Below, one piece after another: positions 35,620 to 47,907 of a stretch of 64,000 nt of DNA. Origin of the DNA: Elmis aenea. Its lineage: Eukaryota; Arthropoda; Insecta; Coleoptera; Elmidae. The stretch is from positions 55,032,966 through 55,096,965 of the forward strand of contig OX393576.1 of the NCBI GenBank assembly GCA_947652605.1. The letters run 5' to 3'. How positions within the stretch are numbered: position 1 is the stretch's first letter; each line of letters begins with the position of its first letter. The notes beneath the pieces were generated by a model, which saw only the letters and a list, made by a program, of their open reading frames with translations, searched no databases and was not told the DNA's origin. The translations under genes were made by a program, and so were the position numbers.

Positions 35620-37151
35620 GAGCAGCATGTATAATATTATAAATGTTCTTGTATTTTTTTAGTAGTTCAAAACTTTATTTTGAATATTGAAATAATCAAT
35701 CTAAACTAACAAATAATTTATTAACATATTATTTTTAGATAAGAAAGAACTTCATATTGTGTTTTAAATTTGAAACGTCTTGTATAAGTGTAAAAACTTT
35801 AAAAGATAAGAGCGCATGATCTTTTTACATTGTCCTCACATCTAAAATTTATAGCTTCCTACATGCGAAATGATGATATATTGAGAGTTTGATCAAATGT
35901 AATCGATACAACAAATTTTTCAAATTATGATACCTATGAAAATGAATGAAAATTCGAAAACAATCTAATTTAAAATCTTATGCGTAGACCCCTAAAATTT
36001 TATCAATGACTCGTGGCCTATTTTTTGGGCTATTAAAAACCTCAAGTAAAATCGATTCTATTCTCATTTATTTTAAGAAAGAAACCTCAGAACACGATAA
36101 AGAAGCGATTTACAGTCATAAAAGTTAACGTCTCCCTTGCGCTTTCATCGCGTATACAAACTCTGGTTCTTCTAATAAATACATTATCGTTGGACGAAAA
36201 TAAATATGTATTGTTAAATAGCCATTTACTGGAAAAAAAAACAACTGCTAAAAGTAATCCAAAACCATAACACAGCTGCGCGCTGTTTAAAATTAAACAA
36301 GTATTGTATCGTCAAGACAGCGTTTTGCCATTATCATCGCTTCTAGACGATTTAACAAAGATAATCTACGTTTCTTGCTCAAAGAGTAAAGATTACCTAC
36401 TTATTAACTACGCAAAATAGTTGTAGCAGACTGTTTTGCCGCAGTCATTTAACGATTAGTAATTATACTGCGAAATAAATGTTGTTTCTGAAAATATCGC
36501 CTCTCTGCGATAATGAGAGTCAAGTCATGATAAACACAACAAGAATAACTTGTTTAAGAATAATTTAACAAAAAAAATCAATTAATTTAACAGGAAGAAT
36601 TAAAAGACAACTAAGATAAACTTTCCTGCTAAAAACAAATCAAAAAAAGAATCTACTGTCAAAGAGACGAGAGTCTCGAAATGAGTACAGTTTGTGTTTA
36701 GAAAGAGAGACTGTTAGAAATAAGGTTAAACGATTTTTTATTAATTTTATACGTTTATAATAAAAAATAAGGTCAATATTCAAATATTGCACATAATTAG
36801 CAATAAACTTTACAGGCAATATTGTAAAAATGAAAATGTCTAGAAAAAAATAATAAAGTTCTTTGGTTTCAGCTGAGAATTACATTAAGACTTTGTAGTA
36901 CAGTTTTATGACCCCATTCGGTCACGGTATTGCAATCGTTTGGTTGGTTGTTGGAATATTAGCACCAAAATCGATTTTCAACGAAAATTTTGTGAATAGC
37001 CGACACAAAAGCTAAAGTGGAGAGCTAGGAGTTGATTATTGCAGCTTCTGATGTTCTGTTTAATGTTAGTTTTGCTTTCTTTTACAAATTATAAATGCGA
37101 ATAATGAAATATATGTAAAGACAACATTTTTATGTATAAGGTGTACGGTTA
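35620..37151. other. No gene recognised
   Basis: 1.5 kb of AT-rich sequence without supportable exons, RNA genes or element ends. Confidence 0.5.
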
Positions 37152-37153
37152 TA

Positions 37154-37637
37154 CAGGGTGCTTTTTTCGATGCTCACCATTGCTATCTTGGAAACAGTAA
37201 GAGATACAAGGTCGGTTAAATTAGAGAAAAGTTGCACATTTTTATGACGATTAAGAATCTCAAAAGAAATCCTGGATATTTTAATTTGTTGATCCAATAT
37301 GGCGGCCATAAGAAATAAAAAAGTTGACTATCGCAACTTGAAATCTAGAAGGCTTAGAAAATGTCTGTTGACGTCATCAAACCCAGGACAGTCAAAAACA
37401 TAAAGTTACCAAGTTTAAATGAAATAGCGTCAATGGTAGGGAAGATAATAATATTTTTCTAAAATAACATTTTTCAATTTTTTTGTAATAAATCAAAAAC
37501 GTATCAACATATCCAGAATTTCTTTTCAGATTCTTAATCGCCATAAAAATGTGCATCTTTTCTCTAATTTAACCGACCTTGTATCTCTTACCGTTTCCAA
37601 GATAGCAATGGTGAGCATCGAAAAAAGCACCACCCTG
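37154..37637. mobile_element. CAGGGTG-type foldback (484 bp)
   Basis: TA + CAGGGTGCTTTTTTCGATGC and right end ...GCATCGAAAAAAGCACCACCCTG + TA in inverted match. Arms pair for ~130 bp, including 'accattgctatcttggaaac' and 'agatacaaggtcggttaaat'. The right tip has three extra bases. Arms are well conserved, so it is relatively young. Non-coding. Confidence 0.92.
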
Positions 37638-37641
37638 TATA

Positions 37642-38560
37642 CCGGGCGTAACTCAAAATCAGGCTCGCCCCCTTTTTTATTCAGTATAGATTTTAGGCAA
37701 ATAAAATATTAGATATGTTACATGTGCAAAAACCCGGATTTTTTGAACAAATATACTTACACAATTGTTTCCCTTCGGTTTCACCGGAAATGGCCCTAAC
37801 TTTGTTATTTCAAACGGAACAGGGAACACCCTGTATATTTCTACATGTTTGGAAAGAGAAAGCAATTTTGAATACAACTGCACTATTTTAGGTTATTTTT
37901 ATAACCTCAAATAATTTTTGGACAAAAGTTAAAAGTTTTTATTGTGCTGTGACCTGCATAAATTGAATTTTATTATGTCCGAAAAGTGTTTTTGTGAATC
38001 TTAATTGACATTTAGGTTACTTTAATCGGCTTTGAAGGTTGCAGAAACAGTTTTGTTGACAGAAAGTCAATATTCTTAAATAAAATGGTAGTGGCTCATG
38101 CGGTTATTTAAATAGAGTATTTTCTGACAAATTTAACTACACCAATAACTCAGTATTTTTATTAGGAGCAGGCATTACATTTTAAAATTATTGTAAAGCT
38201 TTGATAAGACACCCTAATAATCATAGTTGGCTATATACTCTATATCAACAAAACAAATGTTTTTTTTTTACTCTTTTCACAACAAAGATTAACAACTAAA
38301 AATGAATTGAAACTTCTAGGAACAACAACCAAAAAGAAATTAACACATGAAAAGTTTTGTTGAATAAACAGGTAACTATTTTTGTATTCCATTTGAAATA
38401 AGAATGTTAGGGTCCATTCCGGCGAAACCTGTAGTAAAAAATAATTTACATATGTTCAGAAAATTCGGTTTTTGCACATATCAGATGTTTGAAATTTCAT
38501 TTACTTAAAATCAAAACGAAAGAAAAAAATGGAAGTGAGCTTAATTTCAGTTACACCCGG
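37642..38560. mobile_element. Foldback with CCGGGYGTAACT tips (919 bp), abutting the previous element
   Basis: Left end TATA + CCGGGCGTAACTC and right end ...AGTTACACCCGG + TATA. Arms pair for ~190 bp ('caaaaacccggat', 'tttcaccggaaatggccctaac') with many substitutions. The interior matches 50280-50740, part in the same and part in the opposite orientation. It carries the CATAGTTGGCTAT motif (38222-38234). Only TATA separates it from the element ending at 37637. Confidence 0.8.
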
Positions 38561-38589
38561 TATATACAGCTGGCTGCCGTTAACCGCAT

Positions 38590-38755
38590 ACTAAACGCCA
38601 TTCTTTCCTATACAATACTTCATTGTGAAGAGAATAAGGAAGCTGATGCTAAAAGCGTTCATAAAATCAATTGCAGGTGTTGTTTGTCTTACGTAGGAGA
38701 AACCAAAAGATACATTAGAACGTTATTAAATGTGAACGCTAAAAAAGCTAACTAA
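38590..38755 (+). pseudogene. Possible Penelope-like GIY-YIG endonuclease remnant
   Basis: The frame reads ...DAKSVHKINCRC, CLSYVGETKRYIRTLLN, then stops. The spacing V.KI.C..C...YVG.T.R matches the start of the GIY-YIG endonuclease of Penelope-like elements (GVYKI.C..C...YVG.T.R...R). Only the first ~35 residues of the domain are seen, and the RT part is absent. The evidence is short; chance similarity remains possible. Confidence 0.45.
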
Positions 38756-38860
38756 AGAAGTTTTAGATACGTTTAAATAATTTTAAATATAAAACAATTA
38801 GTATAACGAAGCGATGCTTTTATAGGTAAAAACAAAAATTAAAAGTTTTATCACTTAAAT

Positions 38861-39207
38861 CAGTGTTTCTCAACCTTTTTGTTCTTGTGCCGTCCGTTTT
38901 CTTATTAAATTTTATTGCGCCCCCCTTTTCCATTACAATTTTAATTGCCTCCTCCCCTTTCAATCGTTTTGACCTACCAAAACGCTCTATTTGTTTTTAT
39001 TTCTCCAATCTTTTGGCTAACAATAAAAATATCATTTTTAAAATCTGTATTTCTTTAGTACCTTTTTTTGGTAATGTAAACTCAGAAGTATTTTATGTTA
39101 TGTTTATTCGTTGTTTTAGTAAAAAGTTTTCAATTTTTTATCGCGCCCCTCCTTTAGATATTTCACGCTTCCTCTAGAGGTCGCGCCCGACAGGATAAGA
39201 ATCACTG
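38861..39207. mobile_element. hAT-type MITE (347 bp) with 8-bp TSD ACTTAAAT
   Basis: Starts CAGTGTTTCTCAACC and ends, inverted, CAGTGATTCTTATCC. Identical ACTTAAAT copies at 38853-38860 and 39208-39215. C-rich GCGCCCCCC and TCGCGCCC blocks occur at the subtermini, as in the MITE at 144-425, though the tips differ. Non-coding. Confidence 0.92.
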
Positions 39208-39215
39208 ACTTAAAT

Positions 39216-39845
39216 TAATACCTTTGTTAGTTAGAAATTTAAAGCCCAACGAAGTAATAATCACAGGTTTAGGTATCAACAGAAAAGCAACGTGAGATCG
39301 CGAGACTAGTGTTGAAAGATTTCCATTAATAATTGAATGTGTAAAAATACTTGGTGACCTATTTATTTTAGTAATACTAAAATTATTAAGGAATTAATTT
39401 TGCCGGAAAAAAACTTTTTAAACAATTAAAAAAGCTTTAAAGGAATCCAAAGGCACATGCGTAACGATTTACGTATATTTCATTGCAGAACATTAAAACC
39501 CGGAAGTGCTATAATACTTCCTGTTCTTCTGTAATATTTTATACACATTCCAGAATACGTCATAATTTCGTTAAAACTTTGCTTTGAGTTGTCTGAAATA
39601 AAAAGTGCAATGACCTTTGCATTAAACGAAAGCTTTTCATCGCTGGACGGTGAACTTAAGAAAAACAAATCTGCGTCTAGGATTGGGGTATTTTATGACT
39701 TCCGATCGAGACGGTATTTTATTGGTCACTATATCGCATTCGCAAAGGGAAATTTTTTATAGAGGGTAAGGTAAATGTTATAATAATTATTTTCAGGTAT
39801 TACGCTTCGTTCCACATTTAATGTTTCGTTTTATGAACCAGAAGA
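39216..39845. other. No gene recognised
   Basis: AT-rich. A 62-codon minus-strand ORF at 39480-39668 has no recognisable domain. Confidence 0.45.
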
Positions 39846-39853
39846 GTAATGGT

Positions 39854-41565
39854 CAGTGGCGGCGCGTGACCTAAAAAAGTGGGGGGGCACAATTTATCCA
39901 TGTATATTAGCTACACTTTATTTTAAAAAAAATCTGGGTTTACCTTAATAGTGCTTTATAATAAACCACATTAAGTTAAAAATATAAAATAAGCATTATT
40001 TAACAAAAATAATATCTGAAGCTCCAAAATATCAAACACTTTATTATAAACCATATTAAGCAACAAAAATAAAATAAGTATTATTTAACAAAAATAATAT
40101 TTGAAGCTCCAAAATATCAAAAACTATTATAAACCATATTAAGTAACAAAAATAAAATAAGTAGATATTATTTAACAAAAATAATTTTTAAAGTTCCAAA
40201 ATATTAAAAAACTAAGAACAAAGAATATACCCTTCATAATAGTAAAAAACAACAAAATATATCTTTAAAAAAACACCATTCTTCTGTTTTTATCAGCAAT
40301 AAAATTATTAATTAATTTTTCTAAATGCGATTCATTTAAAATCACGTCAGCCACAGTTTCTTGTTCTATAGCCATTAAAGCCAGGCCATTTAATCGTTGA
40401 TCGCCCATAGTACTTCTGAAATAGGTTTTTAGTCTTTTTAATGTGGAAAATCGCTCGGCTGAGGCAGACGACACAGGACAACAAAGAACAATTTCAAAAA
40501 GTTCCCACACACAAAATAACATTTGTTTTAATTCATTGTTTAAAAATTTTTCCGCACATTCCTCAATACTTAATAAATTGTTTGTTTCTGCCAGTAAAAT
40601 ATTTCTATAAGTATATATTTATTTGATTAATTAAGGTGTTGTTATCAGTAGTTAACTTGTAAAAATTATTTATAACTTCAATATCGGTGTAATTTATTTC
40701 ACAATTCAAATCAGTTAAGAGTCGCACAATTTTATTAATCATGCCGTAGTCGTTTTCAGAGAATCGCTTTCACAAATTACCAACAACTTGATCAATTCCT
40801 GCATACAGTATATCAACGCGTATTAGATCTTCAACAGATTGTAATGTAAAATTTTCTTTTCCTCCAAAATCAATTTTTTTTGGAATTTTTCTTTGCCGCG
40901 GTAAAGCAAGTTCATTTAGGTCAAATCCCAAATTTTTGATTTGAGTTCCAATAGATTTCATTTTTTCGAGAAGCGTCTTAAACGCTTTTTCGTTTCTGTA
41001 ACTAAGTATAGTGGTGACAGTTGCATTAAATTTTGGATATACACTGGTTTTCAGCAGAGAAGCTGATTTAAGTTCTTTTGATAACGAATCGGTTATATTT
41101 AATATGAATTCCAAGACAATTAAAGAAAAAATAAACTTCTCATCTAATATTAATTTTAGTGCACCACTAGCTTCTGCTGCCACTTTTGGATTATTTGAAT
41201 CTTCAGATATTGTTTTTAGTGTTTCTACTATAGCTGGTAACAAATTTAAAACAGTTTTAACAGCAACCTGTCTTACTGTCCATCTTGTTTTAGAGAGACT
41301 CTTTAATGTTCGTATTCTCGCAATGCCCTTATTGTTAATGTACCCTACCCCAACGCACCAACCAATGTAAAAATCACTAATTGCTAATGCTAAATTGTAA
41401 ATACGATATACGAATATATGATTTTTATACTATATAAAGTTGTGCAGAAAAAAAATTCCTAGTCTGATCTATTAATACTCGTAATTATGTGAAGATTGTG
41501 AAGTTTTGATTTGAAAAAAGTGAGGGGGCCTGGGGCCCCCCAGGCCCCCCGACGCGCCGCCTATG
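39854..41565. mobile_element. hAT element (1712 bp), internally deleted, 8-bp TSD GTAATGGT
   Basis: Starts CAGTGGCGGCGCGTGACC and ends, inverted, CATAGGCGGCGCGTCGG. Identical GTAATGGT copies at 39846-39853 and 41566-41573. Both ends are G/C-rich. The element carries the C-terminal part of its transposase gene on the minus strand and lacks the N-terminal half, so it is non-autonomous. Confidence 0.95.
40265..41310 (-). pseudogene. hAT transposase, C-terminal part (ZMYM1-like, with hAT dimerisation domain)
   Basis: Reads LKSLSKTRWTVRQVAVKTVL near 41300, a standard hAT block (LK.LS.TRW..R..A), then LPAIVETLKTISEDSN and a helical region to 40770. After a frame break comes DYGMINKIVRLLTDLNCEIN, another break, and at 40265-40522 VLCCPVSSASAERFSTLKRL followed by RSTMGDQRLNGLALMAIEQE. 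The last part is the hAT C-terminal dimerisation domain. No BED finger is found. At least two frame breaks make it non-functional. Confidence 0.92.
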
Positions 41566-41573
41566 GTAATGGT

Positions 41574-42221
41574 TATATTAAGTTTAGTTTTATTGCTGTT
41601 TTATTTTATTTTTATTGCTTCTGTTTTTATATATCTTATACAACGCAGCAATAAGATTTTATAATACTTAACATTGTATGAATGAACTGTAAAAATGTAA
41701 GTAAGCAGGAAAAACAAATTTAAAAGCTCACTTTTGGTTATCATTTTTTGGACGTGTACAATCACATGTAAAAATGGAATCGTTCTACACACGTCATCAA
41801 ATTGTGACTATTTTGTAGGCACAGTTTGTATTTACTAAATCTTAAACTTACAGTTAGTTTTGAAATTCTGCAAATACAAAAATTTCTAAATATTCAGACT
41901 AAAACTATTTTCAATACTATTGCGAAGTACTTGTGAACAGCTATTCTGATTGGCCTTTAGTTATAGATGAGCTTCGTTCGATATACCTAGCTTTGTTCAT
42001 TTATATTTTACGTCAAACTTTTTAACTTTATTTGTTAACCAATAACAAAAAACATATACTAATGTATCATTTATTAAAATCTTTTGACACTTGAAAATAA
42101 TCAAGTTATGGATATTCCAACAACAAACTAATTAACAATATTGCGTTCATCAATTGGAGTGTACAACGTAGTATTGGGCTTTTGTATTCATCAACAAAAG
42201 ATTAATTGCAGTTTGTTATAG
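41574..42221. other. No gene recognised
   Basis: AT-rich; nothing supportable. Confidence 0.5.
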
Positions 42222-42247
42222 TAATAATAATAATAATAATAATAAAT
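42222..42247 (+). repeat. (TAA)n microsatellite
   Basis: About eight TAA units followed by 'atctttatttag'. On the minus strand this looks like the simple-repeat tail of a retroelement, but no body was recognised. Confidence 0.9.
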
Positions 42248-42308
42248 CTTTATTTAGTTTTGTCGCTAACTTAACTAATTATTTTCATCCTGCTTATATT
42301 TATCTGTA

Positions 42309-43532
42309 TAGGGTGGGCAAATTTCGATGTTTTAATAGGGAATCTCGGTAACTATAAGAGGTATAAAAAAAACGACCGCGCATCCTCGATCTCTTTTTTC
42401 GAGAAAAAGTTAATGGTGAAAACTAAAATTGGTTATCGCCTTTTGTTTTCGAGTTATCGCCGATAACTCGATTTTTCGACTTTTCGTTTTATGACTATAT
42501 TTCGCTGGTTTATGAAAATAAACAAAAATAATTTTGACGTTCTACAGGCACTTTTTTGATAAGAATCCAGTGGCGTAGACAATTTTTCAAAAAAAAATCT
42601 GAAATTCGAGTTGTGACATAAAGTAGTATTTTTTTAAATGGAAACCATCGTTGGCTATGACTTATTTAAAATCCTTATTTTTTTGTCATTCCAAATATAT
42701 AAGGGTTGATGTATTTATTTTCAATAATACGCAAGTTACAGAGGTTTTTTAGTTTTTTTTTTTAAACAAAATTATAGTAGGCTGTGAAAACAAAAACAAA
42801 ACAAGGTGTAAAACCTTTAAAAAGTCATTTGGTACAAGTAACGAAGGTTTTGTAATTTGTTGTTGTGATAAACATTATAAATATATAAAAATAAGGAAAC
42901 AACGATAAAGTCGGAATCTGCAGTAATGTAGTTTATTGTAGTTTATCTTATGTTCAAATATTTGTAATGTTTTTAACAACAACAAATTACAAAACCTTCG
43001 TAACAAGTACCAAATAAGTTTAAAAGGGTTTTACACCTTGTTTTGTTTTTGTTTTCACAGCCTACTATAATTTTGTTTAAAAAAAAACCTAAAAAACCTC
43101 TGTAACTTGCGTATTATTGAAAATAAATACATCAACCCTTATATATTTGGAATGACAAAAATATAAGGATTTTAAATAAGTCATAGCCAACGATGGATTT
43201 TATTTAAAAAAATACAACTTTATGTCACAACTCGAATTTCGGATTTTTTTTTGAAAAATTGTCTACGCCACTGGATTCTTATCAAAAAAGTGCCTGTAGA
43301 ACGTCAAAATTATTTTTGTTTATTTTCATAAACCAGCGAAATATAGTCATAAAACGAAAAGTCGAAAAATCGAGTTATCGGCGATAACTCGAAAACAAAA
43401 GACGATAACCAATTTTAGTTTTCACCATTAACTTTTTCTCGAAAAAAGAGATCGAGGATGCGCGGTCGTTTTTTTTATACCTCTTATAGTTACCGAGATT
43501 CCCTATTAAAACATCGAAATTTGCCCACCCTG
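42309..43532. mobile_element. Large CAGGGTG-type palindrome, copy 1 (1224 bp)
   Basis: TA + TAGGGTGGGCAAATTTCGAT and right end ...TTTGCCCACCCTG + TA. The arms of ~570 bp pair nearly perfectly around a short loop (~42880-42975). They contain 'gagttatcgccgataactcg', the CATCGTTGGCTATG motif (42647-42660, inverted 43183-43196) and 'aataatacgcaagttacag'. No ORF. A second copy with the loop in the opposite orientation is at 58544-59760. Confidence 0.95.
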
Positions 43533-43803
43533 TACATATTATCCCACACTATTATATCTAAAGATTATTAATTTTTAATATACATTGATAATTTTTTATT
43601 ATTTGATATTGACGTTGTCTGTCTGTTTAATTTACACAGGTACTTCATAAAAAATCTTGGGCCCTTCACACTTTACAGTATAAGGCGTTCTGTGTCTTTG
43701 TTTTATTTACTTGATATAAGTTGTTTCTGTCGTGGTTTGATATCTGTAATAATAACAGTTTTGTATTAAATTTTTAGTCATGTAACGTAATAAAAAAATA
43801 TTT

Positions 43804-45015
43804 ATTGCCTTGTATATGAGACTGGAAGCTATAGTTGAGCCACAATTAAGAGAATATCAGACAGGTTTTAGAAAAGGCAGAGGAACGATATATCAGATTT
43901 TTACTATGAAGGAAACGCTAATGACTTGCTATGAATGCAACATTATTGCAGTGGTGCTCTTTATCGACTTCAATAAAAAACAAAAAACAAAAAAGATGAA
44001 AAGTATGAAAGAGTTTCAGGTACCTCCAAAGCTAGTAGGATTAATTAAAGCGACTAAAAACAACAAAAAGCAATGTAAGGGTGAAACGTCAAACATCAGA
44101 AGACTTCATAGTGAAAAGTGGATTACGCCAAGGGGATCCCCTTTTAACTTTACTATTCAACGTAACACTAGAAAGGATAATAAGAAGCAGCATCTGAACC
44201 GGGGAGGAGATATAATGTACAAGAACCTTTTAATAGTGGGATATGCAGACGACATCGCCACTAAAGCCAGAAATTTATAAAGGAATTAGAACACGAGACA
44301 AACAGATTGGTGGATTGGTTTTTAAGATGGGGTTGCAATAAATTAAACGAGAAGAAATGTAAAGTTATGTCTATTGGAGGAAGTCAGCAGAATGCAATCC
44401 TAGAAATAACTACGACATTGGGAAAAATGAGGCTGGAAGAAGTGAATGAGTTTGTCTATCTGGGTACCAGAATAACTAAAAACTCTGAGGAAGAAGAAGA
44501 AATAGAGGCGAGCTTAATAAAAGCGAATAACTATTAAGGGCGAAACACCTATCTAGAGATGCTAAATTCCGCCTTTACAAAACAGTCAACAGCACTATAT
44601 GCCTGCGAAACTTGGATACTGAATAAGAAAACCCAGGAAAGATTTCAGACATGGGAGAGGAAAATACTTAGAAGAGTGTTGGGAGGAAGGAAAACAGAAC
44701 AACGGCATGAGAGAAGAACAAACAGGGAAATTTATGAGATATATAAAGCACCAGCAATTGTCTTAGTAATATAAGCGAAAAGAATACAGTGGCTGGGGAA
44801 TATCAATATCGAAAGAATGGCACATGAACGAACACCAAAAGCGACAGCCTGGAAAACACCAAATTACAAAAAGAAGAAAGGTCGACTGAGAAAACGGCGG
44901 AGAGAAGCAGTTCTATCAGACTTGAAAGAAAAGGGCATAATAGACTGAAAGACCAAAGCCAAAAATATAAAATAGTGGAAGAGGATCACGGAGCTGTGGG
45001 CCTAAACGCCCTGTA
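43804..45015 (+). pseudogene. LINE reverse transcriptase, 3' half (clade uncertain)
   Basis: Frames 43810-44280, 44307-44537 and 44559-44774 together give the RT palm and what follows. It opens at MRLEAIVEPQLREYQTGFRK. Motif A reads VVLFIDF (catalytic Asp kept, ~43968) and motif C reads VGYADDI (44236-44256, YADD intact). Then come LNEKKCKVM, EEVNEFVYLGTRIT, ALYACETWILNKK and QWLGNINIERM. Several frameshifts and stops. The start lies exactly where the minus-strand LINE at 61261 breaks off. It ends near 45015-45030 without a clear tail. Confidence 0.9.
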
Positions 45016-45204
45016 AAAGAAGCTCTCTATATATAATTAATTAGAAATATGCTATTAAACGTATTTTTTTGACGTATACTTACTTGCCAGTTTAACGTAT
45101 TCGCCATTTCGCTAATTCTAGTATATTCTAATTTATTGTTTATTGTAACACCAAGATATTTAATTTGCGAAACACATTCTAGTTCTTAATCTATTTATCT
45201 TTAA

Positions 45205-46264
45205 CACGTTAAGCGCCACCATGTAAAAAAAAAAGGTTTTTCTGGCCACCAATTTGTTTTTCAAATTAAGGTTTCTAAATTGCCCTTAAGTAATATAAAA
45301 AAATTTCACAACTAAATAATAACATTTTAACCCGTTTTTAAACAAAAACTGATTTGTATCCATTTGGATACAGGCGGCCCATGGGGTAGAAAATAGTGTT
45401 TCACCACTGTATCTTATCGAATACAAGTATGTATATACTCGTAAAAACTTGCACGTTACTAACTATTATAATCCGATAGTAGCAGGTAAACAAATAATTA
45501 AATAGTTACAGGATTAATTAACCCCTAAGGGTAAAAGATTTCCAAAAATAAAGTGTTCATATTTACATTATGTCAAGAGCTCAATTATATAGTTTTATTT
45601 TTATATCATTTATGTGCTTTTATTTTTGACAATAATTATAAGTTGTAAATTTCATTTCCGTATGAATAAATTTGTATCATAAAACTTTTTTATCAATGTG
45701 GGTAAAAAAATCGCTGGCCACCAAGGTTTTCTGGTCCACCGGGCCATCTTTAAACCTTTTCTGGTATAGTTATATGTCATACATGTATGTTTAAGAATAC
45801 AGGCAGCCGAATCTAAATGTAGTGTGTTGTATCCAAATGGATACAGGTGGCCCATCGGCATTGGCGTAGTTAGCCCCGAGGTCCAGGGGGGGCTGCAGCC
45901 CCAGGTGACTGAGGCTGTGAGCTAAAAAAAAGCTCCTCTTTTTTTAATCCATCCGCGTACTCATAAATTTATGGTTTTTTAGACCAGGGGGGCCTAAAAA
46001 AATATTGTTTTACAAAACACAAACAATAAATGTTCGTAAATTGTTTAATTTAGGGAATAGAACTTTAAACGAAATGGTTTTTGTGTCGAGTACGATTATG
46101 TAGGGCTACTTGGGACAGTTTCAACATTTAAAACTGTGTAGGCCAGGGGGGGCTAATGAGAGTTCAGGGGGGGCTTAGCTCCCCCTGGTCCCCCCATAAC
46201 TACGCCAATGCCCATCGGGCCAAAATGATTTGTATCCATATGAATACAAATGGCGCTTAACGTG
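45205..46264. mobile_element. TTAA-flanked (piggyBac-like) element with internal palindromes
   Basis: TTAA at 45201-45204 and 46265-46268 flank tips CACGTTAAGCGCCA and its inverted complement. Inside, GTATCCATTTGGATAC-like palindromes recur at ~45356, ~45830 and ~46231, twice followed by 'ggcggcccat' or 'ggtggcccat'. TTAA plus inverted tips supports piggyBac, although the tip is not the usual CCCT. A hAT MITE sits inside at 45859-46210. Confidence 0.8.
45859..46210. mobile_element. hAT-type MITE (352 bp) with 8-bp TSD CCCATCGG, nested
   Basis: Starts CATTGGCGTAGTTAGCCCC and ends, inverted, CATTGGCGTAGTTATGGGG. Identical CCCATCGG copies at 45851-45858 and 46211-46218. Subterminal G-runs (AGGGGGGGC) at both sides resemble those of the hAT at 39854. 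It inserted into a GGCCCATCGG site of the TTAA element. Confidence 0.93.
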
Positions 46265-46268
46265 TTAA

Positions 46269-47073
46269 AGCTTATATCATTCGGTATTGGCCTGTTTCCT
46301 TTTTTAATAAGTTTGGTTTTGTCTATATTTAATTTAAATTTGTCAATTTTAAAATAGTAGTATTTTTTGAATTTGTTTCTGTGTAATAATTACTTTAGAC
46401 CTGTATAATACCCATAATAACGAATAAGGGCCCAATCCCCTTATATAAACGATCAACAGCCACGATTAAAAATTATTTATTCCCAATAATATAAGCCGCA
46501 ACGCAAAGCTGAAGCACGTAATGTTTATTAAAAGCTTGCTCACGAAAGTACTCTGATTGTACATAATTAATCAATAGCGTGATATCTCCTAAACAACTGG
46601 AACACGTGAATAAAAAATTGTTTTATCTAAATCAATTAAATAAACTGTAAAAGTCTTCAAAATTCAAAGTACTCATAGTATAATATATTTTAAGGATTAA
46701 ACCACAGACAATTCGTAATTAAAGTATACACTGCAAAAATTTGCAAAAGTGTCGCAAGTTAGTAGTAGAAAAACGGTTTTATTAATTCATTAATTTTTAT
46801 AAAAAAAATTTGGTCGGTATACAATATTTTTTACACTATACTGCATAATTGTTTTTCAGCCCCCTATTTTACACAATGAAATTTTTGATAAAAGGTATCC
46901 TTTTTTCCTCTCACAGATTTAGTACGCCCTGGTTATATATCGGCTGAAATATTTCTCCTGGGTGGCGTAATACCGTAATTTGCAGCTTTCAGCTACGCAG
47001 CCGACTTGAGTAATTCTTTGATTTTAATTAAAAATTCCACAGTACAATGCCCTTTTAAGTACATACCCATTTA
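46269..47073. other. Mostly featureless; short LTR-like fragment
   Basis: 46386-46465 resembles the minus strand of 20770-20870 ('tctgtgtaataatta.tttagacctgt', 'agggcccaatc'). The rest is AT-rich with nothing supportable. Confidence 0.45.
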
Positions 47074-47907
47074 TTGTTAAATGTGAGATCAGTCAGTGAT
47101 TGTGAGTCTCTACAAAATGACATTAACAATATATATCAATGGAGCATGGAAAATAAGTTGCACTTTAACGTTGCTAAATGCTCGGTGGTATCATATCACA
47201 GGAAGCATAGTCCAATAATGTTTCAGTATACAATGAAAGACATTTTGATGGGAAGGAAAAAGAAAATTAACGATTTAGGAGTTTGACCCAAAATTAAATT
47301 TTGCTGAACATATACGTAAAAGTACAGAGGCAGCACTTGGATCATTGGGGTTCGTATTGCGGAACACTATTCACTTTAAACATGTTAGCTCTTTTATTTT
47401 CTGTACAATTGTTTTGTGAGAAGCAAATTGGAATATGCTTCTGTCATATGGAATCCTTTTTATGAAATCTATATAAAACAAATAAAAGCCGTTCAAAAAC
47501 GGTTCGTACGTTATATAATTTTTAAACAGACTGGTCTTTATCCATATTTAACATCTTATAAAACTATGTTGAGTAAATTGCAGCTTATATCCCTTGAGCG
47601 AAGACGGTGTTTGCTTGATCACGTGTATATTTTCAAAATCGTTAATCACAAAGTCTATGTCACTATAGATCTATTAAATAAAATTTCCTTTTTAGTGCCT
47701 CGATCAAACAGCCGTTGGGCTAGTACATTTTATTTGAACCAACCTCGCACTAATTTGCTTCAGGTGTCACCTTTGTACAGAATGTGTAAGGTGGCAAATA
47801 TTTTTTCAGACATTGATATTTTTTATAATTGTAGTGTTTTAACTTTCAAAAACAAAGCTTTACTGATTTTACTTGCACCAGTTCAATATGATTTATTTTT
47901 GTATTAA
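47074..47907 (+). pseudogene. Jockey-type LINE reverse transcriptase, C-terminal part
   Basis: First frame: DCESLQNDINNIYQWSMENK, then LHFNVAKCSVVSYHRK and DLGV. This is the RT segment after the catalytic motif (LQ.DI...W...N.L.FN..KC). After a ~130-bp stretch with stops, 47416-47907 gives RSKLEYASVIWNPFYEIYIK, QIKAVQKRFVRYI and LDHVYIFKIVNHK, the usual end of Jockey/CR1-type ORF2. It is 5'-truncated and frameshifted. The 3' UTR runs to an (AAAT)n tail at 48141-48173, typical of this group. Confidence 0.92.
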
